A stretch of 64,000 bases of DNA, from NCBI GenBank assembly GCA_044225675.1, contig JBGAIH010000001.1, positions 186,001 to 250,000 of the forward strand, read 5' to 3'. How positions within the stretch are numbered: the stretch's first letter is position 1; every line of letters begins with the position of its first letter. The notes under the pieces are model-generated. The model made no database searches. It was not told where the DNA came from and saw nothing but the letters and a program-made list of their open reading frames with translations. Source of the stretch: JACMQX01 sp044225675 (GTDB lineage: Bacteria > Pseudomonadota > Gammaproteobacteria > Burkholderiales > Burkholderiaceae_C). Shown here piece after piece: positions 8,498 to 17,337 of the stretch. A program made the translations under genes and the position numbers.

Positions 8498-8805
8498 CAG
8501 CGCGCACGGCTGTCGGCCGAGTGGTGCTCGGCGTACTCGGGGTCGGACGTGGCCTCGAAGCTGCGCTGGTCGGCCCAGGTGTCGAGGTCGGTGACGGCGT
8601 ACATGACGCGCCGGCCGAATTTCCGGAAGCGCGGGCCGCCGCCGATGACGCGCTGCTTTTCCAGGGTGCGCGGGGACAGGCGCAGGTAGTGAGCGGCTTC
8701 GTCGTTGGTGAGGTAGCGCGGTGGTTGCGGCTTCGCAGCCGCCTGCATGGTGCCTTGCGGCGGGTGAGCGGGTGCGGCAGCAGGCCGCAGGGGAGCGGGT
8801 CGCAT
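8497..8805 (-). CDS. AlpA/excisionase-like helix-turn-helix protein
   Basis: A 102-residue protein with a MerR/AlpA-like winged HTH: YLTNDEAAHYLRLSPRTLEKQ followed by GPRFRKFGRRVMYAVTDLDTW, the typical recognition helix and wing. GGAGG lies eight bases before the ATG at 8805, while the ATG at 8820 has no ribosome binding site, so the shorter form is chosen. It is one base from repA, suggesting control of replication or excision genes. Confidence 0.8.
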   Translation of the reverse strand: MRPAPLRPAAAPAHPPQGTMQAAAKPQPPRYLTNDEAAHYLRLSPRTLEKQRVIGGGPRFRKFGRRVMYAVTDLDTWADQRSFEATSDPEYAEHHSADSRAR

Positions 8806-8889
8806 GAGAGGCGCCTCCATCGGTCAGGAAGGCCCGGCTGCGGGGTTGCAGCCGGGTGGAGGCAGTCTCAGGAAATGCGGGCGTTCTGC

Positions 8890-9720
8890 TCAGGGACGAT
8901 CTGGGGTGGGGCGGTTTCGTCCCTGCCGGGTTTCCGGCAGCGGATCGAGTCCGGCCAGCTCGCGGTAGCCACCGTTCACCAGCGTGCGGCCACGCTGCAC
9001 CAGGCGGCGCACGCGGGCGCGCAAGGCGCTGTCAGCGTGCCAGTCGGCCGCGACCTCCGTCGCGCCGAACAGGCTCTCGGCGATCTCGCGCAGCGAGGCG
9101 CCATCCTGGCTGGCATCAAGCGCCTGCAAGGTGTGTAGCGTTTGTAGCGCGGCAGGACAGGGGCGCGGCTGCGTCGTGGCCAGCGGTTCAGCCTGGCAGG
9201 CGGCAGTCAGTTGGTCGAGTTTGACTGCCATGTCGCGATAGCGCGCACGGCGTTCTCTGCAGGCGCGCACGGCATAAGCGTGCGGCATGCCGTCTTGCAG
9301 CTCGGCCGCCAACACGAGTCGTGCACAGGAACCCGGCCAGCGCGCGGTGAGCACGAGGCCTTGGCCATCGTGCTGCAAGGCCTTGCGGCCAGGCAGGCGC
9401 CAGAACTCGAAGGAGCAGTCATTGGATTCAGCGTCTTCGTCGGGCACCACGCGGATGGCGCGAGACCGGGTGTTGAGCCAGTGGGGTAGCGCTTCACGCG
9501 CGTCCAGCGCCGGGTCTTCCAGCATGCGCAGACCCCAGGGCCGCGCTGCGCCGGCGTCAGTTGCCGGCATGCGCCAGGCCAAACGGTAGCCGGGGTGGCG
9601 TCGCAGGTACTCCCAGGCCAGTGCCGGCCCGTCGAGGTGCAGCGCGTAGAGGTAAGCCGCGCTGGCGTGCCAGGGCGGCGGTTGGGCGGCCTGTGGCTGG
9701 CCATCGGCAAGGTCTGCCAT
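8890..9720 (-). CDS. DUF6499/DUF2285 domain protein
   Basis: A 276-residue protein. The N-terminal HASAAYLYALHLDGPALAWE plus YLRRHPGYRLAWR is the short N-terminal domain (DUF6499-like) and the remainder corresponds to DUF2285, both characteristic of the repA-proximal genes of Tn4371-like elements. A regulatory or DNA-binding role is suspected from the family but not shown. AGGGGG precedes the ATG at 9720. Confidence 0.8.
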   Translation of the reverse strand: MADLADGQPQAAQPPPWHASAAYLYALHLDGPALAWEYLRRHPGYRLAWRMPATDAGAARPWGLRMLEDPALDAREALPHWLNTRSRAIRVVPDEDAESNDCSFEFWRLPGRKALQHDGQGLVLTARWPGSCARLVLAAELQDGMPHAYAVRACRERRARYRDMAVKLDQLTAACQAEPLATTQPRPCPAALQTLHTLQALDASQDGASLREIAESLFGATEVAADWHADSALRARVRRLVQRGRTLVNGGYRELAGLDPLPETRQGRNRPTPDRP

Positions 9721-9931
9721 GGTGCGAACCCCCTGTTCTTGTGCGGGAACGTCGCATCGGTCGGCAGCGGCTACCAGGTCATCGGTCGGGAATTCGGTTG
9801 GGAGGAGCAGAGCGATGACGTGGCGTCCGAAGGTGGCCGAACCTGCCGTGAGTCGGCTTGAGGCGACGGCCACGAGGCAGCAAAGCCATCGTGGCGAGGC
9901 CGACCATGGCGTGGTACAGCGCGTTCGTCAT

Positions 9932-9996
9932 GACCGTTTGGGTCTGAATGGTGACGGCGAACGCGTGTTGGTGACATTCAGACCGTCCGGGTCTGA
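9932..9996. promoter_or_regulatory. Paired GACC-N5-GGTCTGA palindromes
   Basis: Two related sites, GACCGTTTGGGTCTGA at 9932-9947 and CAGACCGTCCGGGTCTGA at 9979-9996, in the gene-free stretch 9721-10016. The second is a full inverted repeat CAGACC/GGTCTG. Their spacing (49 bases between the GACC cores) and position between divergently arranged flanks fit an operator pair; the binding protein is unknown. Confidence 0.4.
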
Positions 9997-10016
9997 CGTG
10001 TGGCGGCGCGGAGTGC

Positions 10017-10370
10017 TCAGTCCGTGATCGAGCCGTTGTCCTGTGCCAGCCGCAGGTACTCCGACATCGGTCGCATGGCGTGAAAGTGCAGGTCGCGCCG
10101 CACCGGTAGCTGGTCGGGACCGACGATGGCTGCGAGGTCCGACAGCCTGATGGTGCCCAGCTCGGGCATGCCGATGCCCACGTCGCACAGACCCCAGGCG
10201 GTGTCGCCGTCTGCAGGATTCAGGGCGGCGAGCAGCCAGGTCGCGTGCGCGTCCGGTGTGAACAGGCGCACCACGGGCCACAGGTCGGCCTGCACGTCAG
10301 CGGCGCGCGCATGGCCGTTGGCCAGCAGCTGCGCACGCTGTTCGTCGGTGATGAGGGGTTCAGCTGGCAT
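10017..10370 (-). CDS. DUF2958 family protein (copy 1)
   Basis: A 117-residue protein with the DUF2958 pattern: PLITDEQRAQLLANG, VVRLFTPDAHATWLLAALNP, AWGLCDVGIGMPELGTI and LPVRRDLHFHA. The family is common on integrative elements and has no known function. A second copy sits at 17338-17685. The ATG at 10370 is preferred over a TTG two codons upstream. Confidence 0.8.
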   Translation of the reverse strand: MPAEPLITDEQRAQLLANGHARAADVQADLWPVVRLFTPDAHATWLLAALNPADGDTAWGLCDVGIGMPELGTIRLSDLAAIVGPDQLPVRRDLHFHAMRPMSEYLRLAQDNGSITD

Positions 10371-10655
10371 GGTCAAAGCGCGTGGCGCAGGGCAAAAACA
10401 CGCGTTGCATCAGAAGCACCGAATCGCAAAACCGCTTTCGTGCCTCGCAGCAAAAGTGCAGAGTCGCTTTTGCAGAAAAACACCCTTGCACGAAGGCTGA
10501 AAGTCGGCATGGCGTGAATGCTCGAATGAGCCAATGTGGCTTCGGGGTTTTACGTGGATACACGAGTGTTACGCAAAAGCACGAAAACTCCCACGAGGGG
10601 ATTTACCAAATCGGCCGCGCAGATTGCACATGAGTTAAAGATAACGTGGTTTTAA
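10371..10655. promoter_or_regulatory. Divergent regulatory region with GCAAAA motifs
   Basis: AT-richer gap between the DUF2958 gene (leftward) and the XRE gene (rightward). It contains GCAAAA at about 10391, 10427 and 10450, the inverted pair GCAAAAG (10450-10456) / CTTTTGC (10467-10473), and GCAAAAGCACG near 10571. The clustering suggests operator sites for the adjacent XRE regulator. No coding sequence is supported here. Confidence 0.35.
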
Positions 10656-10664
10656 TTGTCTCTC

Positions 10665-10700
10665 GACAGGACGCTTCTGTCCATGCAGAAGCGTCCTGTC
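10665..10700. promoter_or_regulatory. Perfect 15-bp palindrome enclosing the XRE start codon
   Basis: GACAGGACGCTTCTG (10665-10679) and its exact complement CAGAAGCGTCCTGTC (10686-10700) flank a six-base loop TCCATG that contains the ATG (10683-10685) of the XRE gene. As DNA it is an operator-like palindrome; as RNA it would hold the start codon in a hairpin loop. No clear Shine-Dalgarno sequence lies upstream, supporting unusual initiation or autoregulation. Confidence 0.6.
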
Positions 10701-10973
10701 CAGGCCGGCCGTCCGTCCGGCGCCACCACCTTCGATGCCGAGCTGGCGCAAGCCTTCGGCGCGGCGGTGCGTGCGCTGCGCTCGGGGCAGGGCATGGCCC
10801 AGGAGGCGCTGGCGCACCGGGCAGGCATTGAGCGTTCGCACATGGGCAAGATCGAGCGCGGGGAGCACATTCCCTCGCTGCCGCTGATCTTCAAGATCGC
10901 GTCAGCGCTGGAGTGCGGTGCGACCGATCTGATGGCCGCGACCGAAGCCCAACTGGGATCGACCGCGGCCTGA
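10683..10973 (+). CDS. XRE family transcriptional regulator
   Basis: A 96-residue helix-turn-helix protein: FGAAVRALRSGQGMAQEALA, then HRAGIERSHMGKIERGEHIP, is a textbook Cro/C1-type HTH (residues about 30-65). It is transcribed against the surrounding backbone genes, like the switch regulators of many mobile elements. Start: ATG at 10683 inside the palindrome; a TTG at 10656 would add nine residues and cannot be excluded. Confidence 0.8.
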   Translation: MQKRPVQAGRPSGATTFDAELAQAFGAAVRALRSGQGMAQEALAHRAGIERSHMGKIERGEHIPSLPLIFKIASALECGATDLMAATEAQLGSTAA

Positions 10974-11031
10974 GACTGCAGGCCTTGCCTGCAGCATCGA
11001 TCCCGCCGGGGCGGCGGGATCGGCGTGGCCG

Positions 11032-11343
11032 TCAGGCCGTGGGCTTGCTGCGCGACCAGATCAGGTTGTGCGAGCCGTCCTCTTCCTCTATCAGACGGGC
11101 GTAGATGGTCGCGGGGAACGAGGGGTCGTCCAGTGTTACCGAGAGGTAGGGGCGTTCGGATTGGCTGACCTTCTTCCAGGCGGCGCCGATGTCGTAGCCG
11201 GTGCCGGCCTGGATGCGGTAGTCGGGGGCGTTCTCGCTGCCCTTGTCGTTGCGCACGAACTTGACCTTGACGTTGAGCGTGAGGGTTCGAACGGTGCCGA
11301 TGAAGCCGTCGTTCTGAGCGGTGAAGGTGCCGATGTTGGCCAT
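11032..11343 (-). CDS. DUF736 family protein
   Basis: A 103-residue protein starting MANIGTFTAQNDGFIGTVRT and containing NAPDYRIQAGTGYDIGAAWKK and PATIYARLIEEEDG, the DUF736 signature. The family is small, widespread on integrative elements and plasmids, and of unknown function. AGGA lies eight bases before the ATG at 11343. Confidence 0.88.
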   Translation of the reverse strand: MANIGTFTAQNDGFIGTVRTLTLNVKVKFVRNDKGSENAPDYRIQAGTGYDIGAAWKKVSQSERPYLSVTLDDPSFPATIYARLIEEEDGSHNLIWSRSKPTA

Positions 11344-12071
11344 GATGATTTCCTTTCGGGTTGCCAAGGTCGCGCCCATCGCGTCCTTGTTGTGATCCGT
11401 CAGGCGGGGAACGGGCGGGCCGCACCCCACAGCGCAGCGAAGGGGCCGCAACAGCGTGGAGGACCGGCAGGCACGGGAAATTTGCCTCGCGAGGAATCCG
11501 CGCAGCGGAGGGGAAATTTCTTGGGCCGTACGGTTGCGGCCATCAAGCCCGAGGCGCAGCCGCGACCCCGCAAGGATTCACGACAAGACAAGGACGCCTG
11601 GGATGCACCTGTCCCGGAGGGCCCCATGGCCGAGTACGTTCACCGCGCCTGCATTGAGACCTCGGCGGTCACCACCCTTGCGCCATCGGTCAGAGTCGCA
11701 ACAACGCGAGAAGCCCCTGCGGCATCCACCCGGCGCCTCGCACCGCACGCCGCCTGACAGGTCCACCAGGACAGGGCCAGCACCTTGCGGTCTTCGACAC
11801 CACCCGCCGATCTGCCCGCCAGCGTGGGGGAAGAGGGCAAACCAGGCAACCCAGCGCAGCGAGCACGGGCGTAGCACCCGGCTCGCACGGCGGGGTGATG
11901 CAGGGCCGGAGTCGAAGCACGAACGCATCCGGCCCGCTCAGGCAAGCGCAGCGCGCAGGCGTGAAGGATCGAAGCCGAAGGGCCGTGACGGCTATGACGG
12001 CACGGGGCGCAGCCCGAGAGCCTGGTGGCGCAGGGCGCCGACACGCCCACACAGACGCACCACAGCCTAGG
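11344..12071. other. Gene-free GC-rich stretch with element repeat
   Basis: About 730 bases with no convincing coding sequence; overlapping open frames here have Arg/Pro/Ala-rich composition typical of noncoding GC-rich DNA. It contains GCAAGCGCAGCGCGCAGG at 11942-11959, which recurs at 16432-16449 and, with one change, at 34703-34720, always in noncoding parts of the element. Confidence 0.5.
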
Positions 12072-12824
12072 TCACATGAAGAAGCTACCCCGGTCGGAAT
12101 AGCCCATAGGGTCGATCTTCAGTTGAGCCAGCCAGGGCTGGACCGCTCGCTTGCAGGAAAAGTCCTCGCCGCCGTCCTGGATCCAGGCGCCGAGGCGTCG
12201 CTCCACCCACGCGTGAGCATGGGCGTGACCATCGCGCAGACCGTTGAATCGGTCGGGCTCAATGCCCTCATGCCGCGGATCGAGCACCACGTTGATCGAC
12301 AGCTCATCGCCGCTGATGGCATCCACACTGGCCACGGCCGCATGGCCACCCTCAAGGTCGAATCGGTAAATGTGCCGCTTGCAAAGCTGGCTGTGTGGAT
12401 TGCCGCCGGGCCACCAGTTGTCGCTGGGCTCCAGGCCGAACAGTCGCTGCTCCAGCCCTGCATTGATGGCCGCGACCATCAGGTTGCGCCAGCCCGTCCA
12501 GCGTGCACTGCGCTTCTTGTTCAGAGGAAAGTTGTGGAATGGCGAGTACGAGTGCTCGAACTCGGGGACCAGACGCAGATCCCCTGTGGCGTTGTAGCCC
12601 AGCTCCTGGAGTCGACGCACCATGCGCGCGTTGCTGGGCTTGGGCACCTCGACGGTCGTTCGACCGGCGAGAGCAGCGCGCAGCGCCGCATGCGTCTTGA
12701 AGCCGAGCGCCGACGCGAGGGCTTCACTGAGATGAGAGGACGAGACACCGCTGACGCGGTTCTGGGCACTGTGCTTGAGATTGCGCACGGCCGCAGCGGA
12801 GACGAAGAATGTCGAATCAGACAT
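12072..12824 (-). CDS. Hypothetical backbone protein
   Basis: A 250-residue protein (MSDSTFFVSAAAVRNLKHSA). The N-terminal 60 residues look helical and could bind DNA (SSSHLSEALASALGFKTHAAL); the middle and C-terminal parts are rich in Trp, His and Asp. I recognise no family. AAGGA precedes the ATG at 12824. Codon use and orientation match the neighbouring backbone genes, so it is probably a native element gene. Confidence 0.6.
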   Translation of the reverse strand: MSDSTFFVSAAAVRNLKHSAQNRVSGVSSSHLSEALASALGFKTHAALRAALAGRTTVEVPKPSNARMVRRLQELGYNATGDLRLVPEFEHSYSPFHNFPLNKKRSARWTGWRNLMVAAINAGLEQRLFGLEPSDNWWPGGNPHSQLCKRHIYRFDLEGGHAAVASVDAISGDELSINVVLDPRHEGIEPDRFNGLRDGHAHAHAWVERRLGAWIQDGGEDFSCKRAVQPWLAQLKIDPMGYSDRGSFFM

Positions 12825-13022
12825 GCCAAATTCCTTTGTGCATGGTCGATGACTGCCGATTACGCACCGACCGGAGGAATGGACACGGTCTGCGATCAGG
12901 GAAGGGAAGCAAGAAACGTCGTTTAACCCGGCAGCAGGTTCAGCGCGACGCGGCTGTATTGGCATTCTATGCGCTGATGCCAACCGCGTTGGCAGGAAGC
13001 GCCCGCGCAAGCCCTTGCGCAC

Positions 13023-13060
13023 CGCCACGCCGCCGCCTGATCGAAGGCGGCGGCGTGGCG
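13023..13060 (+). terminator. Strong GC hairpin, possible terminator
   Basis: Perfect 15-bp inverted repeat CGCCACGCCGCCGCC / GGCGGCGGCGTGGCG with an eight-base loop, followed on the + strand by ATTTTCTG. No + strand gene precedes it closely, so it may instead be a structural or protein-binding site in the gap 12825-13166. Confidence 0.4.
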
Positions 13061-13102
13061 ATTTTCTGAGGCCACGTTCAACCCATGCTGCGCGCGCCCA
13101 AG

Positions 13103-13142
13103 CCAAAACAACAAGGCCCCGGGCAGTGAGCGCCGGGGCCTT
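13103..13142 (-). terminator. Terminator downstream of parB
   Basis: Inverted repeat AAGGCCCCGG (13113-13122) / CCGGGGCCTT (13133-13142); on the minus strand the hairpin is followed by TTGTTGTTTTGG. It lies about 25 bases past the parB stop. Confidence 0.7.
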
Positions 13143-13166
13143 GCAGTGCTTTGCCGACTGCACGCG

Positions 13167-15179
13167 TCAATCGTCGGACGTTTCCGCGTCGGTGCGCTCC
13201 ACTGCTGCTGCTGGCGCCTCACGACAGAATACGGAGGGCATCCAGTCGCAGCCCTCGGCCAGTCGCTCGGCCTCCTGCACAATCTCGGCCTTCTTGAGCC
13301 TGGACAGGCGGGACACTTCATTCGGCGCGAACTGCGCCACCGCGTTCAGGATGGTGACCTTGGGCACGTGCCGGAAATAGCTCTCGGCCGTGGGCTTCCA
13401 CCAAGCGGCCATGTCCAGGCCCAGCGCCTGCGCCAGTTCAGCACCGGGCTGTCTGGCGGTGGCGCGGGGCGTTACCACATTCACTGCTGGGGCGGCGCAC
13501 AGCGCCAGCAGTTGCACCAGTTCATCCCGGGACTTGTCCAGCAGCACGGCAAACAGCTCGCCCGGATCCTGCGGCAGACGGTCGGCCCAGGCCTGCCGCA
13601 GCTCGCGCAGCGCGAGCGCGGCGGGTGATTCGGGCCAGTCGGGTGCCAGGTCTTCCAGGCGATCGCGCAGGCTCAGGCGCAAGCCCAGTGGCAGGGCGTT
13701 GCGATAGCTACCTTGCAGGGCCTGCTGCACCAGGGCGTGCACCAGCGCAGCCAGCGCCACCTGCGGCTGGCGCGCGAGCTCGATCTGCAGGGCGGCGGTG
13801 CGGTGGGCGCTCAGGCGCTGTGCCAGCAGGTCGGACAGGTGTTCCGCGCCGTGCGGCGCATCGCCCGTGCTTGATCCGTCCGAATCGCTGCCGTCGTCGC
13901 CAGGGGGCTGGCCGTTGCCGGCGCGTTGGCGCGCCGCGTCCAGCGCGCGCAGCGCCTTGGCTTCGGCTTCGCGCAACAGCCCCCGGTGAATCAGGGGTCG
14001 CCCCTCGCGGTCCAGCGTGACGATGGCCCCGGCCATGGCCCGGACCTCGGGCGCGTGGCCGCTCAGCTGGGACTGCACGGCTTCCAGTTCGGCCGTCAGG
14101 GCCTCGCGGCGCTGGTGCAGGGTTTCGGCCTTGTCCTCGTCGTCCGCGTCGTAGGCTTCTTCGAGCGCGGCATCGGTGCGAGCGATGCGGCCTTGCAGTA
14201 CCTCTATGCGCCGCACCTCGCGCGCCGTGGGTTCGCGGCGCGTGCGCGGCGCGTTCTGGAACGCCTGCCGCTCGGCGGGGCTCAGGTGCGGCACAGCCTC
14301 CATCCAGCCCCAGCCCTCGGCGCGGACAGGCTCGGCCAGCGCCTCCAGCTTCTCGCGCACCAGCCGCTCCAGCAGCGCGGCATCGGTCAGGGTGGCACTC
14401 GTGTCCTCGTCTTCGGCGAACAGGTCGCGGCGGATGCCACCCCCGGCGGCGGTGTAGGCGTCCAGGCCGACAAAGCGCACCAGCGCATGGTCGGCGCCGA
14501 TTTCCCGCTCGGTCAGGCGCTGGCGCAGTGCAGCGGGCGAGCGCTGCCATTCGGGCGCGTCGTAGAACGCAGCTTCCTGGGCGGCATGGTCGTCGGTGAC
14601 AGCCAGCGCCATCAACTGGTCCAGGCTGACCGTGTCGGCGCGGTAGTCGGCCATCAGGCGGGGCGAGACATTGGCGAGCCTGAGGCGGCGTTGCACCACC
14701 AGCGGCGTGACGCCGAAGTCGGCCGCTATGTCTTCCACCGCGCGCCCCTCGGCCACCAGGGCGGCAAAGGCCTCGAACTGGTCGGCCGGGTGCATGGCCT
14801 CGCGCTGCACGTTCTCGGTCAGGCTGGCGGTGCGCGCGCTGGCGTCGGCGACCAGCAGGCAGGGCACGTCCCAATCCTTGGCGATGCGGTGCTTCTTGGC
14901 CAGCAGCTTGAGGGCCGCGAAGCGGCGGCCTCCGGCCACCACTTCGTAGTGCGCGCCGTCCGCCGCCAGGGTGACGGTGAGGTTCTGCAGCAGGCCCACG
15001 CGCTCGATGCTGGCCGCCAGCGCTTCGATGGATAGGCCCGCCGTCTTGCGCACGTTGCGGCGCGACGGGCGCAGCCGCGACAGCGGCACGAGCAGCATTT
15101 GCTGCGAGGGCTGGGCGGGCACCTGCGGTGCGGGGGTGGCGTGCAGGGCCTGGACTTCGGGATGGGTGAGTGCGTTCAT
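13167..15179 (-). CDS. parB: Large ParB/RepB/Spo0J family protein
   Basis: A 670-residue ParB-family protein, more than twice the size of a standard ParB. The ParB/Srx core is LVPLSRLRPSRRNVRKT, then HYEVVAGGRRFAALKLLAKK and CLLVADASARTASLTENVQR (GxRR and ENxxR motifs), followed by the HTH region DIAADFGVTPLVVQRRLRLA. The long C-terminal part is charged, partly coiled coil (REVRRIEVLQGRIARTDAAL), and is typical of the ParB-like proteins of Tn4371-type elements. AGGAG precedes the ATG at 15179. It may bind DNA or act as a nuclease/CTPase in element maintenance. Confidence 0.88.
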   Translation of the reverse strand: MNALTHPEVQALHATPAPQVPAQPSQQMLLVPLSRLRPSRRNVRKTAGLSIEALAASIERVGLLQNLTVTLAADGAHYEVVAGGRRFAALKLLAKKHRIAKDWDVPCLLVADASARTASLTENVQREAMHPADQFEAFAALVAEGRAVEDIAADFGVTPLVVQRRLRLANVSPRLMADYRADTVSLDQLMALAVTDDHAAQEAAFYDAPEWQRSPAALRQRLTEREIGADHALVRFVGLDAYTAAGGGIRRDLFAEDEDTSATLTDAALLERLVREKLEALAEPVRAEGWGWMEAVPHLSPAERQAFQNAPRTRREPTAREVRRIEVLQGRIARTDAALEEAYDADDEDKAETLHQRREALTAELEAVQSQLSGHAPEVRAMAGAIVTLDREGRPLIHRGLLREAEAKALRALDAARQRAGNGQPPGDDGSDSDGSSTGDAPHGAEHLSDLLAQRLSAHRTAALQIELARQPQVALAALVHALVQQALQGSYRNALPLGLRLSLRDRLEDLAPDWPESPAALALRELRQAWADRLPQDPGELFAVLLDKSRDELVQLLALCAAPAVNVVTPRATARQPGAELAQALGLDMAAWWKPTAESYFRHVPKVTILNAVAQFAPNEVSRLSRLKKAEIVQEAERLAEGCDWMPSVFCREAPAAAVERTDAETSDD

Positions 15180-15269
15180 GGTGAAACTCCTGTGGGTGCA
15201 TGAGGAAAGCGAGACGGTGCGCGGCGGTAGGGCCAAGCCCCGCGCGCCGCGCGGGGGATGGAAGGGGGA

Positions 15270-16097
15270 TCAGCCCTTGAGCTGGCGCAGGCCATCGGCC
15301 AGCAGCCACAGGGCGCGGTTCAGTCGCAGGTTCTGGTCGATGCCCTGCACGGGGCGGGTGCTCTGTCGGCGCCCGTTGGCGCTGCGGCCGGTCAGCCCGC
15401 CTTTGATCAGGTTCTCCTGGGTGCGGTTGAACACGCTCCACAGGTCGCGCCGGTCGTCGTCGTGGCGGCGCGGCATTAGGATTTGCGATTCGGTGACGGG
15501 TGGCGCCTTCTCGGTGTCGTCGTACTTGATGGCCAGTGCCGCCCGCGCGAACACCTCGGATTCGCCCGTGTCCAGTGCCACGGCCTGCATGGCCTCGCGC
15601 GACTCCTGCGCCTGCCCGAAGCCCTGCAGCACCGTGTAGGCGCCTTCGATCACCTGCGCAGCCACGTCGCCCTTGTGCGGCACCCGCACGTCGGCCACGG
15701 TGTCGCCGCACACCAGCCCGTTCTGGCAGACGAAGCGGAACATGCCGGCCAGCATCTGGTAGCTGCTGGTGCCGTCGTGCGAGTTGAGCAGGATGATTTC
15801 GTTGGCCTCGCGGCCGTTGATCTGGCTGGCGTGGCGAAGCCGGATGAGGTGCTTGGTGAACTCGCGCCGGTCGTCTTGGCGCACGCGGGTCTGGCACACC
15901 ATGAAGGGTTGAAAGCCCTCGCCGCGCAATTCCTGCAGCACGGTGGCGGTGGGGATGTAGCTGTAGCGCTCGGAGCGGCTGCCGTGTGGCGCCTCGGCAA
16001 AGATGGACGGGGCCACGGCGCGGATCTGGTCATCCGACAGCGGGGACTCGGAACGCAGCACCGGCGAACGCGGTGCGAAACGGGAGGCAAGTTGCAT
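15270..16097 (-). CDS. DUF932 family protein
   Basis: A 275-residue DUF932 (phage/plasmid-like, TIGR03299-related) protein: YIPTATVLQELRGEGFQPF, RHASQINGREANEIILLNSH, SYQMLAGMFRFVCQNGLVCG and the C-terminal FNRTQENLIKGGL are family hallmarks. Function is unknown. The second ATG (16097) is chosen because GGAG lies eight to nine bases upstream of it but only two bases before the first ATG (16103). Confidence 0.85.
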   Translation of the reverse strand: MQLASRFAPRSPVLRSESPLSDDQIRAVAPSIFAEAPHGSRSERYSYIPTATVLQELRGEGFQPFMVCQTRVRQDDRREFTKHLIRLRHASQINGREANEIILLNSHDGTSSYQMLAGMFRFVCQNGLVCGDTVADVRVPHKGDVAAQVIEGAYTVLQGFGQAQESREAMQAVALDTGESEVFARAALAIKYDDTEKAPPVTESQILMPRRHDDDRRDLWSVFNRTQENLIKGGLTGRSANGRRQSTRPVQGIDQNLRLNRALWLLADGLRQLKG

Positions 16098-16132
16098 GGT
16101 CATTTCTCCAAATGAAGCTGGCTGTTGAAAAC

Positions 16133-16181
16133 CCCCACCGGATTCCTAGATTCGGAGCCCTCTTAGGGTCTTCCGGTGGGG
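16133..16181. repeat. Inverted repeat upstream of DUF932 gene
   Basis: CCCCACCGG (16133-16141) and CCGGTGGGG (16173-16181) flank 31 bases. This lies in the leader or promoter region of the leftward DUF932 gene, within the gene-free stretch 16098-16632, and may be an operator or transcript hairpin. Confidence 0.4.
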
Positions 16182-16253
16182 TCGGCGCAGAGACCTGGGC
16201 CGGCCCCTTCGCCACCGTCTTTCCTGAGTTCATCGCCCGCGACCAAAGGAGCG

Positions 16254-16353
16254 CGCCGCCCGGTGCCGTCAAGGAAGCAAGCGCCAGGGCTGGTGCGGCC
16301 CGCAGGCGCAGCCGAGGACACGGCCTGGCGCGCCTTGACGGCACCGGGCGGCG
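16254..16353. repeat. 21-bp perfect palindrome, element structured repeat (copy A)
   Basis: CGCCGCCCGGTGCCGTCAAG plus G (16254-16274) is exactly complementary to 16333-16353, around a 58-base centre. The TCAAGG...CCTTGA ends are shared with the repeats at 17752-17812 and 34565-34631, and the motif GCAAGCGCAGCGCGCAGG follows at 16432. No coding sequence is supported between 16098 and 16632. Confidence 0.55.
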
Positions 16354-16632
16354 GGCTACGGTCGCGCAAGTGGTGATGGACGAGGGAAGAGGGCACCAGT
16401 GGCCCTTGGCCGCTGATGGCGCCGACCCCACGCAAGCGCAGCGCGCAGGACCGGACGTGAGGCCGGGCCGAAGGCGTCAGCCGACCGGAGGGAAGGGAAC
16501 GATGGAAGCCCGCCAGGGACGAGACCGTGGGGCTGCAGGCACCGGGGGCTCGGTGCGCAGCACGACAGCGCGGCCGGCCAGACTCACATGGCCGGAGACG
16601 CCCGGGTACCGGGATGGATCTACGATGACGGC

Positions 16633-17304
16633 ATGCCTGAGAAAGACACCGCCCACTCCGACGACCCACTGGATCAGATGCTCACCCGCTCCGATGCGCT
16701 GATGGAGCGACTGGCCGAGCTGCTCGACGACGCCGAGTTCGATGGTTCTCCGCGAGGCGAAGCAGCCCTGGGCATGTGCGTGGTGGCCATGGAGCACGCG
16801 ACAGCGCTGCGCGCCCTGATGGCCCTGGGCTTACCGACCTCGGCGGTCAGCCTGATGCGCCTGCAGTTCGAGGCCCTGACCCGTGCCATGTGGCTGATCT
16901 ATGCCGCCAGCGATGCCGCCATCGAGAAGCTGTCGGCCCCGCTCACGCTCGAAGCCGAACAGGCCGCCAAGAACCTGCCCAGCGCAAAGGAGATGATTGA
17001 GCAGATCGGCAAGCGGGTCGGGCAGGGCGTGCCTGCTGCAGCCCACGGGATGCTGACCCAGTTCAAGGACGTGTCCTGGAACGCCATGAACTCCTTCGTG
17101 CACGGCGGCATCCACCCGCTGCGACGCAGCGCCGATGGTTTCCCCGTGCACCTGGCCCTGCAGGTGCTGCGCAACTCCAATGGTCTGAGCACCATGACCG
17201 GCATGACGATGGCCGTGCTCACCGGCGACGAATCCATCGCCCACCCGATGAGCAAGATCCAGCCGGCGTTCGCCGACTGCCTGCCGGATCTGCTGAAACC
17301 CTGA
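16633..17304 (+). CDS. Hypothetical protein (DUF5677/DUF6988-like)
   Basis: A 223-residue largely helical protein: CVVAMEHATALRALMALGLP then TSAVSLMRLQFEALTRAMWL and VSWNAMNSFVHGGIHPLRR resemble the helical DUF5677/DUF6988-type proteins often found on mobile elements. No enzymatic motif is evident. It is one of few rightward genes in the backbone. The ATG at 16633 is used; an upstream ATG at 16588 lies in repeat-like sequence and is less likely. Confidence 0.6.
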   Translation: MPEKDTAHSDDPLDQMLTRSDALMERLAELLDDAEFDGSPRGEAALGMCVVAMEHATALRALMALGLPTSAVSLMRLQFEALTRAMWLIYAASDAAIEKLSAPLTLEAEQAAKNLPSAKEMIEQIGKRVGQGVPAAAHGMLTQFKDVSWNAMNSFVHGGIHPLRRSADGFPVHLALQVLRNSNGLSTMTGMTMAVLTGDESIAHPMSKIQPAFADCLPDLLKP

Positions 17305-17337
17305 AAACCAGGGTGTCCGCGACGCCCTGGTGGCTGG

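Noticed and set aside
12809..13069. 86-codon plus-strand frame in the gap before parB
   Set aside because: Overlaps the hypothetical gene start, ends in the GC hairpin, no ribosome site and no family resemblance.
13708..15897. 729-codon minus-strand open frame across parB and DUF932
   Set aside because: It is the alternative frame of parB, Arg/Ala/Pro/Gly-rich with no motifs; the ParB frame has clear family motifs and a ribosome binding site.
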